Of a DNA stretch of 64,000 nucleotides, positions 36,822 to 44,767 are shown piece after piece. Numbering within the stretch: position 1 is the stretch's first letter; each line of letters begins with the position of its first letter. The stretch comes from JAJPKK01 sp963702755 (GTDB lineage: Bacteria; Pseudomonadota; Alphaproteobacteria; Rhizobiales; Xanthobacteraceae). The translations under genes were made by a program, and so were the position numbers. The stretch is from the NCBI GenBank assembly GCA_963702755.1, contig CAVPDZ010000010.1:1-64000 (forward strand), in the 5' to 3' direction. The notes under the pieces were generated by a model. That model saw nothing but the letters and a program-made list of their open reading frames with translations, was not told where the DNA came from and searched no databases.

Positions 36822-37760
36822 ATGAGACTACTGACTTCGATCGCCATGCTTGGATTATTGGCCGTGCCGGTCCAAGCCGCGGAGCTGCCGCAATGGGCTT
36901 ACCCGGTTGCCCCGCCCAACTTGCCCCCGCCGGACAACGTCGTTGAGAAGACGCTGCCGGGCAGCGCCAAGAAATATACGGCAGCCCAGATCAACGATCG
37001 CTTCGGCCCGCCTGACTGGTATCCGGAAGATCATCCGGCGATGCCGGATATCGTCGCCCACGGCAAGAAGCCGAGCGCTTTCGCCTGCGACCTGTGCCAT
37101 CTGACGAACGGCGCCGGGCACCCGGAATCGGCCAGCGTGTCGGGATTGTCCGCCAGCTACATCATGCGACAGATGGCGGAGTTCAAATCGGGCGAGCGCA
37201 AAGGCATGCGTGCCCCGATCATGAAGCAGATCGCTTCGGCGCTGACGGATGAAGAGACCAAGGCGGCCGCCGATTACTTTGCTTCGATCAAATATCCGCG
37301 CTTCTACAAAGTCATCGAAAGCGCTACCGCCCCGAAATCCTATGTCGGCGCCGGCGCCATGCGCTTCGCCGCAAAGGAAGGCGGAACGGAGCCGATCGGC
37401 AATCGCATCATTGAAATCCCCGCCGATGAAGACCGCACGGAAGCGCGCGATTCGCGTGCTCTCCACATCGCCTATGTGCCGCCCGGCAGCATCAAGCAGG
37501 GCGAAATGCTGGTAACAACGGGCGGCGGCGGCAAGACCGTTGCGTGCGCGGTCTGTCATGGGGCTGACCTGACGGGCCTCGGCGAGGTGCCGAATATCGT
37601 CGGACGTTCGCCGGAGTACATCTATCGTCAGCTCAACGACATCAAGATCGGGACTCGCCAGGGCACCTGGGTGCCGTTGATGAAGGGCGTCGTCGCGCAC
37701 CTGAGCGACGAAGACATGGTCAACATCTCCGCCTACCTTGTTGCCAAAGGCGGGATCTAA
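36822..37760 (+). CDS. Diheme cytochrome c, copy 1
   Basis: Periplasmic protein of 312 residues: signal peptide MRLLTSIAMLGLLAVPVQAA, then ELPQWAYPVAPP, heme motif 1 CDLCH (FACDLCHLTNGAG) and heme motif 2 CAVCH (VACAVCHGADLTG). Each heme is followed by an IxRQ(M/L)xxxKxGxR segment (YIMRQMAEFKSGERKG, YIYRQLNDIKIGTRQG), so the protein is two cytochrome domains in tandem. It is a close paralogue of the next gene. A strong terminator lies between the two. The partner enzyme is not evident; the divergent amidohydrolase/cytochrome set is a candidate. Confidence 0.9.
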   Translation: MRLLTSIAMLGLLAVPVQAAELPQWAYPVAPPNLPPPDNVVEKTLPGSAKKYTAAQINDRFGPPDWYPEDHPAMPDIVAHGKKPSAFACDLCHLTNGAGHPESASVSGLSASYIMRQMAEFKSGERKGMRAPIMKQIASALTDEETKAAADYFASIKYPRFYKVIESATAPKSYVGAGAMRFAAKEGGTEPIGNRIIEIPADEDRTEARDSRALHIAYVPPGSIKQGEMLVTTGGGGKTVACAVCHGADLTGLGEVPNIVGRSPEYIYRQLNDIKIGTRQGTWVPLMKGVVAHLSDEDMVNISAYLVAKGGI

Positions 37761-37785
37761 ACCGCTCGACTGACAACTTGACGCT

Positions 37786-37822
37786 AAGTGTCCCTCGGGA
37801 AACCCCGAGGGACGCACTTTTT
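37786..37822 (+). terminator. Rho-independent terminator between the diheme cytochrome genes
   Basis: Stem GTCCCTCGGG / CCCGAGGGAC with loop AAAC, extended by AGTG / CACT, followed by a T run at 37817-37822. It starts about 25 bases after the first cytochrome stop and ends 27 bases before the second gene, so it probably attenuates read-through to the second copy. Confidence 0.85.
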
Positions 37823-37848
37823 AAAAAACGAAAATCGGAAAAGGGGAA

Positions 37849-38793
37849 ATGTCCATGAGGGCGCTGCTCGTTATTGCGCTGTTCGGTGCCATTGCTTTGC
37901 CGGCACAGGCGGCAGAACTTCCGCAGTGGGCCTATCCGGTTAATCCGAACCCGAAGCCGCCGGATGCGACCAAGCCGATTCAATTGCCCGGCAGCACCAA
38001 ATCGTACACCCAGGCGCAGATCGACGACGGGTTCAATCCGCCCGACTGGTATCCTCAGGATCACGCGCCGATGCCCGACGTCGTCGCGCACGGACGCAAG
38101 GAGACGAACGCGCGCGGGTGCGCGCTCTGTCACTTGACGAGCGGCGGCGGTCATCCGGAATCCGCGGGCATCTCCGGGCTTCCCGCAGGCTACATCATCC
38201 GCCAGATGGAAGAGTTCAAGAGCGGTGCCCGCAAAGGCGCGCGCGCCGTCGCAATGATCCCGATCGCGAAAGGTCTCGACGACGCGGACGTCAAGGCCGC
38301 AGCGGAGTACTTCTCGTCGATGAAGTACCCGCTCTGGTACAAGGTCGTCGAAGGCGATACCGTGCCGAAATCCTATCTCGGCAACGGCGCCATGCGCTTT
38401 CCCCTGGAAGGCGCCGAAGCCGGCACCGAACCGATCGGCAACCGCATCATCGAATTGCCGCAGAACGATCTCAGCGCCGAAAGTCGCGATCCGCGCACGG
38501 GCTTCGTCGCCCATGTGCCGGTCGGCAGCATCAAGAAGGGCGAGGCGATCGTTGCGACCGGCGGCGGCAAGGCGCTGCCATGCGCGATCTGCCATGGTCC
38601 CGAATTGAGAGGTCTTGGCGATGTTCCGCCGATCGTCGGCCGATCGCCGATGTACATCTATCGCCAGCTCAACGACATCAAGATCGGCGCCCGCAACGGC
38701 TCGATGGTGCCGCTGATGAAGGGCGTGGTGGAGAAGCTCGACGACGGCGACATGATCGCGATTGCGGCCTATCTCGCCTCGAAAGGCCCCTGA
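37849..38793 (+). CDS. Diheme cytochrome c, copy 2
   Basis: Paralogue of the preceding gene, 314 residues, periplasmic. Signal peptide ends near PAQAAELPQWAYPV; heme motifs CALCH (RGCALCHLTSGG) and CAICH (LPCAICHGPELRG); the RQMEEFKSGARKG and RQLNDIKIGARNG segments repeat as in copy 1. The gene sits behind a terminator, so the two copies may be expressed at different levels. The ankyrin gene overlaps its end. Confidence 0.9.
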   Translation: MSMRALLVIALFGAIALPAQAAELPQWAYPVNPNPKPPDATKPIQLPGSTKSYTQAQIDDGFNPPDWYPQDHAPMPDVVAHGRKETNARGCALCHLTSGGGHPESAGISGLPAGYIIRQMEEFKSGARKGARAVAMIPIAKGLDDADVKAAAEYFSSMKYPLWYKVVEGDTVPKSYLGNGAMRFPLEGAEAGTEPIGNRIIELPQNDLSAESRDPRTGFVAHVPVGSIKKGEAIVATGGGKALPCAICHGPELRGLGDVPPIVGRSPMYIYRQLNDIKIGARNGSMVPLMKGVVEKLDDGDMIAIAAYLASKGP

Positions 38794-39713
38794 CGTCGCG
38801 AGCGGCCATAGCGTTTTGGGCCATCGCGCTGTTGGCGGCGGTGGCCCCGCCCGCGTCCGCAGCCGAGGGCGACTGCCGCGACCTCGACGTAAGCTACGCC
38901 ACCGCCGGGCCTCAACCCACCTCGATCGAACGCAACGCCGCGTTGTTCACCGCGGCGTCGCGCGGATGCGTGCCGCTGGCGCGGCGTCTCCTCGCGGACG
39001 GCGCCTCGCTTGCGGCCCGTGACCGGGGAGGCGCCATGCCTCTCGCTCACGCGGCCCGCGGCGGGCATGTGGCTGTGGTCGAGCTGTTTCTTGCCGCCGG
39101 CGCCGCCATCAATGCGCGCGACCTCAATGGCGCGACCGCGCTTGATGAAGCCGCCGAAGGCGACCGGCCGGCGACCGTCGCGCTCCTCATTGCCAAGGGC
39201 GCCGATCCCAATCTGACGGGCCGCTCCGGCGTGTCGGCGCTCGCCGCCGCGGCCTACAAGGGCAATGACCGTATCGTCGAACTCCTGCTCGCCCACGGAG
39301 CCGATCCGAAACTCAAGGACGCGACCGGCAAGGCGCCGATCGTCTATGCCGCGGGCCGCGGATTCGAAACGATCGTGCGTCGCCTGCTCGATGCCGGCGT
39401 CGACCCGAACGCGCGCTACGGCAACGATCTCACCGCATTGATGTGGGCCGCCGGCGCCGAAGACGGCGTCGGCGCGCGTGCCGCTTCCGCAGTGATCGAC
39501 TTGTTGGTCGAGCGCGGTGCCGCGATCAACGCCGCCGACAATCGCGGACGCACCGCGTTGATGATCGCGGCCGAGCGCGGCGATCCTGCGATCGTCGATG
39601 CGTTGCTCCGCCACAGCCCCGACCCGACGATCAAGGACAAGTCCGGCAAATCGGCTCGCGATCTTGCGGCAAATGCTGCCGTGCGTGAACGGCTGATGGG
39701 GCATGCACCGTAG
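38790..39713 (+). CDS. Exported ankyrin-repeat protein with a non-ATG start
   Basis: About 307 residues: a hydrophobic leader (AIAFWAIALLAAVAPPASA) followed by about seven ankyrin repeats, for example MPLAHAARGGHVAVVELFLAAGA and TALMIAAERGDPAIVDALL. The frame is open back through the cytochrome gene, but the leader begins at about 38790, where CTG overlaps the cytochrome stop (CCCCTGACG). No ATG, GTG or TTG is near, so CTG is the likely start. Periplasmic ankyrin proteins are known as partners of redox enzymes; a scaffold role for the diheme cytochromes is inference. Its stop lies at the edge of a repeat. Confidence 0.82.
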   Translation: MTSRAAIAFWAIALLAAVAPPASAAEGDCRDLDVSYATAGPQPTSIERNAALFTAASRGCVPLARRLLADGASLAARDRGGAMPLAHAARGGHVAVVELFLAAGAAINARDLNGATALDEAAEGDRPATVALLIAKGADPNLTGRSGVSALAAAAYKGNDRIVELLLAHGADPKLKDATGKAPIVYAAGRGFETIVRRLLDAGVDPNARYGNDLTALMWAAGAEDGVGARAASAVIDLLVERGAAINAADNRGRTALMIAAERGDPAIVDALLRHSPDPTIKDKSGKSARDLAANAAVRERLMGHAP

Positions 39714-39816
39714 GGCGCAATAGCGAAGCGTATTGCGCCGTTGTGAAGAATCACATCGCACCATTGTGACTGTGGCCGGCAAGACGGCGGAATACGCTGC
39801 GCTATTCCGCCCTACG
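39711..39816. repeat. Palindromic repeat, family E
   Basis: Left TAGGGCGCAATAGCGAAGCG and right CGCTGCGCTATTCCGCCCTA form an imperfect inverse pair, each half also folding on itself (GCGCAATAGCG...CGTATTGCGC). The ankyrin gene stop TAG is the first base triplet of the element. Confidence 0.75.
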
Positions 39817-39846
39817 GGCAAATGCTCAGACGTGGTGCACGAAGAT

Positions 39847-40248
39847 CTACAGCGCCGCGACGGCACTGACCTCGATCAAGAACTCCTCGCGCACGAGACG
39901 TTCGATGATCAGGAGCGTATTCGGCGGGGCGCTGCCGCCGGGAAAGAACCGCGGGAACTCGCGCGCGCGGTATTGCATGAATTTCGAAATGTCGCCCGCA
40001 TTCACGAGATAGGTGGTGAATTCGACGACATTGGCGAAGCTCGCACCCTGGGAGGTGAGCGCCGCGCCGATATTGGCGAAGACCTGGGCGCATTGCGCGT
40101 CAAAGTCGGCACCTGCCTTGCCATCCTTGTCGGCCCCGACCTGGCCGGCGATGAACAGGAACTCCGACGCCTTGACGCGCGTGACGTGCGAATACTGCCC
40201 GAGCGGCTTACCGAGACCGTCGGGATTGAGGAATTGAATGCTGGGCAT
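39847..40248 (-). CDS. RidA (YjgF/UK114) family protein
   Basis: Probable enamine/imine deaminase or a related RidA-fold enzyme, 133 residues, cytoplasmic trimer in the family. Segments: YSHVTRVKASEFLFIAGQVG, NIGAALTSQGASFANVVEFTTYL and, at the C-terminus, ERLVREEFLIEVSAVA, which carries the conserved Arg and Glu of the active site. It stands alone between two repeats; such proteins often accompany amine or heteroaromatic catabolism. Confidence 0.9.
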   Translation of the reverse strand: MPSIQFLNPDGLGKPLGQYSHVTRVKASEFLFIAGQVGADKDGKAGADFDAQCAQVFANIGAALTSQGASFANVVEFTTYLVNAGDISKFMQYRAREFPRFFPGGSAPPNTLLIIERLVREEFLIEVSAVAAL

Positions 40249-40325
40249 GAGCGGCTCCGCGAATGTGTAAGGTCACGGGATGGAGACTACAGCATCCTCG
40301 CATTTCAAATCATATGTACAACTGG

Positions 40326-40430
40326 TCATTCCGGGGCGCCGCGAAGCGGCGAGCCCGGAATCCATAACCACCGGCCGAGGCGTATGGATTCCGGGCTCGC
40401 CTGCGCTCCGCTACGGCGCCCCGGAATGAC
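40326..40430. repeat. Palindromic repeat, family B
   Basis: GTCATTCCGGGGCGCCGCG at the left and GGCGCCCCGGAATGAC at the right, with inner GAGCCCGGAATCCATA / TATGGATTCCGGGCTC. Same family as 19986, 22801 and 51995. Confidence 0.85.
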
Positions 40431-40468
40431 CGCGCCTTTGCGCTCTCTTCAGCCCGGATGCGAACCGG

Positions 40469-42148
40469 TCAAGGTTTGCGCGCGGTGCTCCCTATCGCCG
40501 AGTCCGGATCATCCGTGAGCGTGCGCAGTTCGGTGTTCATCTTGACGTCGCTGCGTTTGTGTTGCCGGCACCATTCGCCGGTCTGCCAGTACTCGCTCTT
40601 CACCGCGAGTTCGGCCTGGTGTTCGAGGTGGTCGTTCCATTCGCCGAGATCGTAGCCGTACCACGGCATTTCCGGCCGCAGCTTCGGCAGTCCGAGTTCG
40701 TCCCAGATCGTCTTGGCTCGTTCCATGTATTCGCGCTTGGGCAGCGAGATCGGCGGGAATGTCTCCTTGAGCGTGGCGTCGACGAGCACCGCGGAGTCCT
40801 CGTGATCGATGAGGCTGCGCGGCCCATGCCCCTCGTCCTTGTGCTCGAGGATCTTCACGTCGCGGTGCGGCTTGCAGCGGAACGACATCGCCCAGAACGT
40901 GGCATCCGCATTGTCCGGATCGATGTCTTCGTCCACCGCGACCACCCACTTGCCTTCGGCGCGGCGGAACGTGGCGATGCCGTAGAGCGCGCGCCAGATT
41001 TCGGTGCGCGGCACGCCCTTCTCGAACACCACCACGATCAGCTTTTGCAGCGCCGTCAGCGGCTCGTGGGTGACGACGCGCTTGATGCCTTGAATGCCGA
41101 GGTTGTTGCGCAGATGAATCATGTGCGCGGCCTCGAAGGCCGGGCGCTTGATGCAGCTCGATTCCGACGGCGTCACCTGGCTCACCCACGACGTCATGAC
41201 GGCGTCGCGGCGACGCGTGATGCAGGTGACGTCGAGCACGGCGTTGTATTCCTGCAAATTGACGTGGCCGTGGGATTCGCCGAACGGCGCTTCCGGCTCG
41301 AGAAATTCGGTCGAGATGAATCCCTCAATCACGATCTCGGACTCCGCCGGCACCAGGAGATCGAGAGTCTTGCATTTGACCACGTTGAGCGGCGCGCCGA
41401 TGAGCCCGCCGGCGATGTCGAGCTCATCGTAGATTTCCGGCACTTTCTGCACCGCCGTGTAGGAGACCGCCGGCGGACAGCCCAGCACGACGGCGCACGG
41501 CATCGGCTGGCCGCGCGCCTTCCACTTCGCCCAATGCATATAGCCGCCGGTGCGCAGTTCGACCGAGGGATTCATGCCCATGCGGTCCGGCGCTTTGATC
41601 ATCCCGCGATAATTGCCGACGTTCTGGATGCCGGTGTCGGGATCGGCGGTGATGAAATGGCTCGACGTGGTGTAAGGCGCATTGTCCCAACCCGGCGACG
41701 AGATCGGCACCGGGATGGCATCGAGGCCGTGGCCGTTGCGCAATTCGCCGGCGCCATAGACGACCTCCTGGCACGGTGCGACGCCGACCAGGCGCGGCTT
41801 GATCGGCTGGCTCATCGCTTTGATCCAGCGGTCGCGCACTTCTTCGACGCGGCAGCCCATGCCGAGCGAATAAATCTGATTGTTGCCGGCGAGCCCGCAC
41901 ACGAGCACCGGAATGTCGAACCGGCGTCCCTTGCTGTCGACGATGTTAGTGAACAGGAAGGCGCGCCTGTCTTCCGGCGCGATGCCGCCGCGAAACTGCC
42001 AACGCACCAGCGGATGCATCTCGGTGTCTTTGTTGATCTCGCGGGTGACCTCGATCAGCAGGCCGGCTTTGCGAAGCGCGGCGATATGGTCGTGCAGGTC
42101 AGGATAAGTGCGTTCGTTGGACGCGACGGGATCAGGCAGCGACGCCAT
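40469..42148 (-). CDS. UbiD-family decarboxylase, copy 1
   Basis: Prenyl-FMN-dependent (de)carboxylase family, 559 residues, longer than the other two copies here. Family segments: GVAPCQEVVYG, GIQNVGNYRGMI, DIAGGLIGAPLNVVKCKT and LVPAESEIVIEGFIS. The active-site stretch that is normally EGPFGEFTGY reads EAPFGESHGH, a clear deviation. GAGGAAATCCC precedes ATG 42148. No ubiX-like gene for the cofactor is in the window. The substrate is probably an aromatic or heteroaromatic acid. Confidence 0.88.
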   Translation of the reverse strand: MASLPDPVASNERTYPDLHDHIAALRKAGLLIEVTREINKDTEMHPLVRWQFRGGIAPEDRRAFLFTNIVDSKGRRFDIPVLVCGLAGNNQIYSLGMGCRVEEVRDRWIKAMSQPIKPRLVGVAPCQEVVYGAGELRNGHGLDAIPVPISSPGWDNAPYTTSSHFITADPDTGIQNVGNYRGMIKAPDRMGMNPSVELRTGGYMHWAKWKARGQPMPCAVVLGCPPAVSYTAVQKVPEIYDELDIAGGLIGAPLNVVKCKTLDLLVPAESEIVIEGFISTEFLEPEAPFGESHGHVNLQEYNAVLDVTCITRRRDAVMTSWVSQVTPSESSCIKRPAFEAAHMIHLRNNLGIQGIKRVVTHEPLTALQKLIVVVFEKGVPRTEIWRALYGIATFRRAEGKWVVAVDEDIDPDNADATFWAMSFRCKPHRDVKILEHKDEGHGPRSLIDHEDSAVLVDATLKETFPPISLPKREYMERAKTIWDELGLPKLRPEMPWYGYDLGEWNDHLEHQAELAVKSEYWQTGEWCRQHKRSDVKMNTELRTLTDDPDSAIGSTARKP

Positions 42149-42161
42149 GGGATTTCCTCAC

Positions 42162-42190
42162 AAAAAAGCCCCGGACAAACCGGGGCTTTG
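42162..42190 (-). terminator. Rho-independent terminator after the DUF992 gene
   Basis: On the minus strand GCCCCGG-TTTGT-CCGGGGC is followed by a run of six T, ending just before the UbiD ribosome site. It ends transcription of the DUF992 gene and separates it from the UbiD gene read in the same direction. Confidence 0.85.
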
Positions 42191-42242
42191 CACTCTGCGC
42201 CGGCATCATGTCCGGCGTCACGAACGATCGCGCGATTTCAAG

Positions 42243-42722
42243 TCAGCGTACCCAACGCAGATCGATGCCGGCAACGCCCGCGGCGACGTTCAGGCCGGCC
42301 TGACCCTGCACCGAGAGCGGTTGCAATTCGACCGTGCGGTTCGAGCCGCCGAGCAGCACATTGGCGCCCACGCCAGCCACGACGCTCGCTTCAGCGGTGG
42401 CTCCGCCGTAGCTGCCGGCGAGCGCGCCCGCCGGGCGCGACGTCGGCGCATAAACGGTCCACACCATGACGCCGCCCGTCGTAATGCCGAGGTCGACGCC
42501 GACCTTGGTGAGCGTGCCGGCATAGAACTCGATTGGTCCCGGAATTGCCGGCGTGAACGAGCAGTTGAGCGTCCGCTGCGAACCGAAGATCAGGCCAATG
42601 CCACCTGAAATGTCGCAGGTCAGCGTGCCGGCCTGAATCCGTTCGCGCGGCTGCGCGCCGGCGGGCACCGCGGTCATGACGGCAACTGCCGCGACGACCG
42701 CCAACTTGGCGAAGTGACGCAT
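42243..42722 (-). CDS. DUF992 exported protein
   Basis: 159 residues from ATG 42722, which follows GGGGAGC. Signal peptide (LAVVAAVAVMTAVPAGA) and the DUF992 pattern: RIQAGTLTCDISGGIGLIFGS, then NCSFTP, TKVGVDLGITTGGVMVW and the glycine-rich GGATAEASVVAGVGANVLLGG. The family is widespread in Hyphomicrobiales and of unknown function. Two Cys (TLTCD and LNCSF) could form a disulfide. It is monocistronic, with its own terminator. Confidence 0.9.
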   Translation of the reverse strand: MRHFAKLAVVAAVAVMTAVPAGAQPRERIQAGTLTCDISGGIGLIFGSQRTLNCSFTPAIPGPIEFYAGTLTKVGVDLGITTGGVMVWTVYAPTSRPAGALAGSYGGATAEASVVAGVGANVLLGGSNRTVELQPLSVQGQAGLNVAAGVAGIDLRWVR

Positions 42723-42900
42723 TGAAGCTCCCCTGTCTACGCCGGCCGTTGAACGGCCGGGTACGCGTGCCCGGCGTCTTTCGCCGGTTTCCCCATGGCG
42801 ACCATACGACATAAAGGAGGCGATGTCGCGCCGTCAATCGGCGGCGCGGGAGGAGGGCCGCCACAATGTGGCAGCCTTTCAATATGTTACAGGTTCCTGC

Positions 42901-44106
42901 TTACCGCAGGTTGGCGCAGAAACGCTGGATGCGCTCGCAGGCCTCCTGCACCGCCGAGGTCGCGGTCGCGTAGGAGATGCGAAACGCCGGGCCGACGCCG
43001 AAAGGCGTTCCCTGCACAACCGCCACACCCTCGGCGTCGAGAAGTTCGCTCACGAAGTCCTCGTCCGTCTTGATGGTTTGGCCGGACGGCGCGGTTCGCC
43101 CAATGGTGCCGGCGCAGGACGGGTAGACGTAGAACGCGCCTTCGGGCTTCGGGCACTTGATGCCCTTGGCCTGGTTGAGCATGGCGACGCAAAGGTCGCG
43201 ACGCTCCTTGAAGATCTTGTTGTGGCGAGGAATGAAATCCTTGGGGCCGTTGAGGGCCTCGACCGCCGCCCACTGCGACACCGCCGCCGGGTTCGAAGTC
43301 GACTGCGATTGGATCATCGCCATCGCCTTGATCAGCGGCTCGGGACCGCCGGCGAAGCCGATGCGCCAGCCCGTCATGCAATAGGCCTTGGAAACGCCGT
43401 TCACGGTGAGCGTGCGCTCGTAAAGGCGCGGCTCGACCTGCGCCGTCGAGGTGAAGACGAAGTCGTCGTAGACGAGATGCTCGTACATATCGTCGGCCAT
43501 CACATACACGTGCGGATGGCGGACGAGCACGTCGGTCAGCGCCTTCAATTCGGCGCGCGTGTAGGCGGCACCCGTCGGGTTCGACGGCGAATTGAGGATC
43601 AGCCACTTGGTGCGCGGCGTAATCGCGGCCTCGAGCTGTTCGGGCTTGAGCTTGAAGCCGGTCTCCGCGCTCGCCGCGACGCCGACGGGCGTGCCGCCGG
43701 CCAGCATCACCATCTCCGGATAGCTCACCCAATAGGGAGCTGGGATGATCACCTCGTCGCCCGGGTTGAGCGTCACGACCAGCGCGTTGTAGAGCACCTG
43801 CTTGCCGCCGGTTCCGACGGAGATCTGGCTCGGCTTGTACTCGAGTTCGTTCTCGCGCTTGAACTTCGCTGCCACCGCCTCCTTGAGTTCCGCAAGGCCA
43901 TCGACGTTGGTGTACTTGGACGCACGGCCCTCGCGGATGGCGCGGATCGCAGCCTCTTTGATGTTATCGGGCGTATCGAAATCGGGTTCGCCGGCGCCGA
44001 GCCCAATCACATTGCGGCCCGCCAGTTTGAGCGCCCGCGCCTTATCCGTCACCGCGATGGTGGCAGAAGGCTTGATGCGCAGAATCTGGTCGGCGAGAAG
44101 AGCCAC
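42901..44106 (-). CDS. aatA: Aspartate/prephenate-type aminotransferase (class I)
   Basis: PLP-dependent aminotransferase of 401 residues, cytoplasmic. N-terminus SATIAVTDKARALKLAGRNV, GLGAGEPDFDTP, YTNVDGLAELKEAV, the NSPSNPTGA segment and the PLP Lys in GVSKAYCMTGWRIGF are those of the alphaproteobacterial AatA/AspC (subgroup I-gamma/Ib) group, which transaminates aspartate and often prephenate. The start is GTG 44106 with GGAGG about 6 bases upstream. It is a housekeeping gene unrelated to the catabolic neighbours. Confidence 0.92.
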   Translation of the reverse strand: MALLADQILRIKPSATIAVTDKARALKLAGRNVIGLGAGEPDFDTPDNIKEAAIRAIREGRASKYTNVDGLAELKEAVAAKFKRENELEYKPSQISVGTGGKQVLYNALVVTLNPGDEVIIPAPYWVSYPEMVMLAGGTPVGVAASAETGFKLKPEQLEAAITPRTKWLILNSPSNPTGAAYTRAELKALTDVLVRHPHVYVMADDMYEHLVYDDFVFTSTAQVEPRLYERTLTVNGVSKAYCMTGWRIGFAGGPEPLIKAMAMIQSQSTSNPAAVSQWAAVEALNGPKDFIPRHNKIFKERRDLCVAMLNQAKGIKCPKPEGAFYVYPSCAGTIGRTAPSGQTIKTDEDFVSELLDAEGVAVVQGTPFGVGPAFRISYATATSAVQEACERIQRFCANLR

Positions 44107-44337
44107 GATAACCTCCGTCGAATCTCCTTGAGTCGGTTCGCCCGGTTCGCGGGCGCCCGTTACCTAAAGGGGCTTGGACGCTACCGCAAGCGGAAAGCTT
44201 CGCGCGAACGTGCGAACAACCGCGATCGCGCATCACGTAAAGGTGAGGCCGGACTTAGCTGTTCGTGCCACAGGACGCACGATTGTGGTTGCGCATCGGG
44301 ATGAGGTAGTCTGAAGCCGCCGGGTCGAGGGAATGCG

Positions 44338-44680
44338 ATGGAAATAACGGTTTCAGATTTTGACGGTGTCGCGAAGAAAGTCACGCTGGTCGGTCGAACT
44401 CGACATCCAGGGCGCCGACAAGATCGACTTGCCTCTCGCGGCGGCGGCTGGTGCGCGCGGCAATATCGTGATCGACATGGGGGCGGTCGACTACATCGCG
44501 TCGATCGGCATTCGCCACCTTGTCATGGCGGCCAAGACGGTCGCGCGAGGCGCCGGCAAACTCGTGTTGCTCAATCCGACGCCGCTGGTGACGGACGTGC
44601 TGCGGGTCGCCGGGCTCGACCAGCTGCTGCCGATCGTTCGCTCCGAGGCGGAAGCCCGCGCTGCTTTTGGCGCAACCTAG
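44338..44680 (+). CDS. STAS-domain protein (anti-sigma factor antagonist-like), frameshifted near 44388
   Basis: About 113 residues. The first frame gives MEITVSDFDGVAKKVTLVG, then one extra base (near 44388) is needed to continue with ELDIQGADKIDLPLAAAAG. The STAS core is IVIDMGAVDYIASIGIRHLV, with a Ser where SpoIIAA-type proteins are phosphorylated, and VLRVAGLDQLLPI. It may control an anti-sigma factor or a phosphatase. No partner kinase or sigma gene adjoins. It is the only protein with a likely regulatory role in the window. Confidence 0.8.
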
Positions 44681-44767
44681 GGCTGGCGCCGCAACGCTCC
44701 CTTAATGACCCGTTGATAGGACTGACGTGAGCGGCCGCCGAGCGCGGCATCGCGAAGGATCAATGTC

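Noticed and set aside
38118..39713. A 531-residue frame containing the ankyrin repeats
   Set aside because: The first 220 residues overlap the second diheme cytochrome in another frame and show the Arg/Pro-rich composition of a shadow frame. Only the part from about 38790 is real.
40559..42469. A 636-residue plus-strand frame opposite UbiD copy 1
   Set aside because: Shadow frame with no recognisable domain; it also reads through the terminator and the DUF992 gene.
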